From: JAAYYY01 sp032260445
GTDB taxonomy: Bacteria > Chloroflexota > Anaerolineae > Promineifilales > Promineifilaceae
DNA length: 5,644 bases
Assembly (NCBI GenBank): GCA_032260445.1
Contig: JAVVFG010000279.1
Span: forward strand, 1 to 5,644
Direction of reading: 5' to 3'
Below, piece by piece: positions 5,331-5,644 of this stretch. Numbering within the stretch: the stretch's first letter is position 1; each line of letters starts with the position of its first letter. The notes under the pieces were generated by a model that saw nothing but the letters and a program-made list of their open reading frames with translations, was not told the origin of the DNA and searched no databases. A program made the translations under genes and the position numbers.

Positions 5331-5469
5331 TGGCTTTTACATCCCCACCCGCTATCCCAACGGCTTACCGGGCGGTATTCCCGCCGAAGCCTATCCTCAG
5401 GAAACGGCCGAGGACGCCACCAACCTGGCTTCACAAGTTGTCGAGTTCGTCGCCACCCGGCTTCGCTGA
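5311..5469 (+). pseudogene. Truncated HEPN-domain protein (internal deletion, RNase core missing)
   Basis: 52 codons from ATG 5311 to TGA 5467-5469, with AAGGA (5296-5300) 10 nt upstream inside the nucleotidyltransferase gene. Residues 8-22, GFYIPTRYPNGLPGG, followed by a helix with ETAEDATNLASQVVEFV, are the C-terminal end of HEPN proteins, where YxPTRYPDA...Y..E.A is conserved. A full HEPN protein is about 120-140 aa; here only about seven N-terminal residues (MRNSARD) come before the tail. No histidine exists in the product, so the Rx4-6H RNase motif and the adjacent Tyr that MNT modifies are absent. The frame is open across the junction, so a single in-frame deletion of roughly 80-90 codons is the simplest reading (inference). 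Alternatives are a short peptide kept for some reason, or an assembly error. An in-frame longer reading from 5251 lacks any family match. Confidence 0.7.
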
Positions 5470-5482
5470 ATAGCCGGCTGTA

Positions 5483-5504
5483 GAGCGATTTTTCCAAATC
5501 GCTC
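5483..5504. repeat. Palindromic hairpin, candidate dispersed intergenic repeat or terminator
   Basis: GAGCGATTT (5483-5491) and AAATCGCTC (5496-5504) form a perfect 9-bp stem with loop TTCC, 14 nt after the HEPN remnant's stop. It is flanked by TGTA on the left and CTCC on the right. No T tract follows on the plus strand. The placement suggests a transcription end or a small palindromic repeat element; only the hairpin itself is certain. Confidence 0.55.
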
Positions 5505-5567
5505 CTCCATGAATCCCAACGTCACCTAGGTAGCCATTTCTTTGGCCCCGTAACCACAAACGATATG

Positions 5568-5644
5568 TTACTCCGGCAGCGCCCGCTGCACCGCCGCCAG
5601 CCGCGCCTCGTCGCCAATATACTCATACCAGAACAGCCGCGCCC
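5568..5644 (-). CDS. 3' end of an unidentified minus-strand gene
   Basis: On the minus strand a frame enters from the right edge and ends with TAA at 5570-5568 after 24 codons. The visible tail begins ARLFWYEYIGDEARLAAV and ends in QRALPE. It has good coding character: aromatic and charged residues in helix-like order and GC-rich third positions, like the genes nearby. I do not recognise the family. The gene would converge on the MNT/HEPN unit, with the hairpin at 5483-5504 between them. It is too short to exclude a chance frame. Confidence 0.5.
   Translation of the reverse strand, partial: ARLFWYEYIGDEARLAAVQRALPE

Noticed and set aside
5251..5469. Longer start for the HEPN remnant (72 codons)
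   Set aside because: The added 20 residues are an out-of-frame reading of the nucleotidyltransferase 3' end, low-complexity Ser/Ala/Pro, unlike any HEPN start. The ATG at 5311 has a ribosome site and the normal overlap.

Overview
The window looks like a stretch of a high-GC Chloroflexota genome (Anaerolineae/Caldilineae-like). The clues are a secreted protein ending in a proline run followed by HYLPLL, an FG-GAP surface protein with a C-terminal membrane anchor, an MNT nucleotidyltransferase gene paired with a HEPN-type gene, and short intergenic repeats. This placement is an inference from style; there is no rRNA or other marker gene. I see no tRNA, CRISPR array, transposase or phage gene.

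Layout, left to right: (1) the 3' part of a plus-strand SGNH/GDSL-like hydrolase gene that runs in from the left edge (to 931). (2) A 126-bp convergent intergenic region with a hairpin and two families of 7-bp tandem repeats. (3) galE, UDP-glucose 4-epimerase, on the minus strand (1058-2032, GTG start). (4) A perfect 16-bp inverted repeat (2093-2126), very likely the terminator of the next gene. (5) A minus-strand gene for a secreted seven-repeat FG-GAP/VCBS beta-propeller with a C-terminal membrane anchor (2138-3376). (6) A minus-strand GT4-type glycosyltransferase (3571-4833). (7) A 122-bp divergent promoter region. (8) A plus-strand MNT nucleotidyltransferase (4956-5330) overlapping a 52-codon remnant of its HEPN partner (5311-5469). 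(9) A palindromic hairpin at 5483-5504. (10) The last 24 codons of an unidentified minus-strand gene at the right edge.

galE and the glycosyltransferase fit sugar-nucleotide supply and polysaccharide or glycoprotein assembly, and the hydrolase and the propeller are predicted to be outside the cytoplasm. A loose cell-envelope/surface-glycan theme is therefore plausible, although terminators and gaps suggest separate transcription units rather than one operon.

The most interesting point is the MNT/HEPN pair. The nucleotidyltransferase looks intact, but the HEPN gene has kept only its first few codons and its conserved C-terminal tail (GFYIPTRYPNGLPGG...). The part that carries the Rx4-6H RNase motif is gone. 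Also worth a look: -10-like hexamers placed directly in front of ATG codons on both sides of the divergent promoter region (leaderless-type starts), and the intergenic heptamers and palindrome, which may be dispersed genomic repeats. I found no clear case of a wholly new system.
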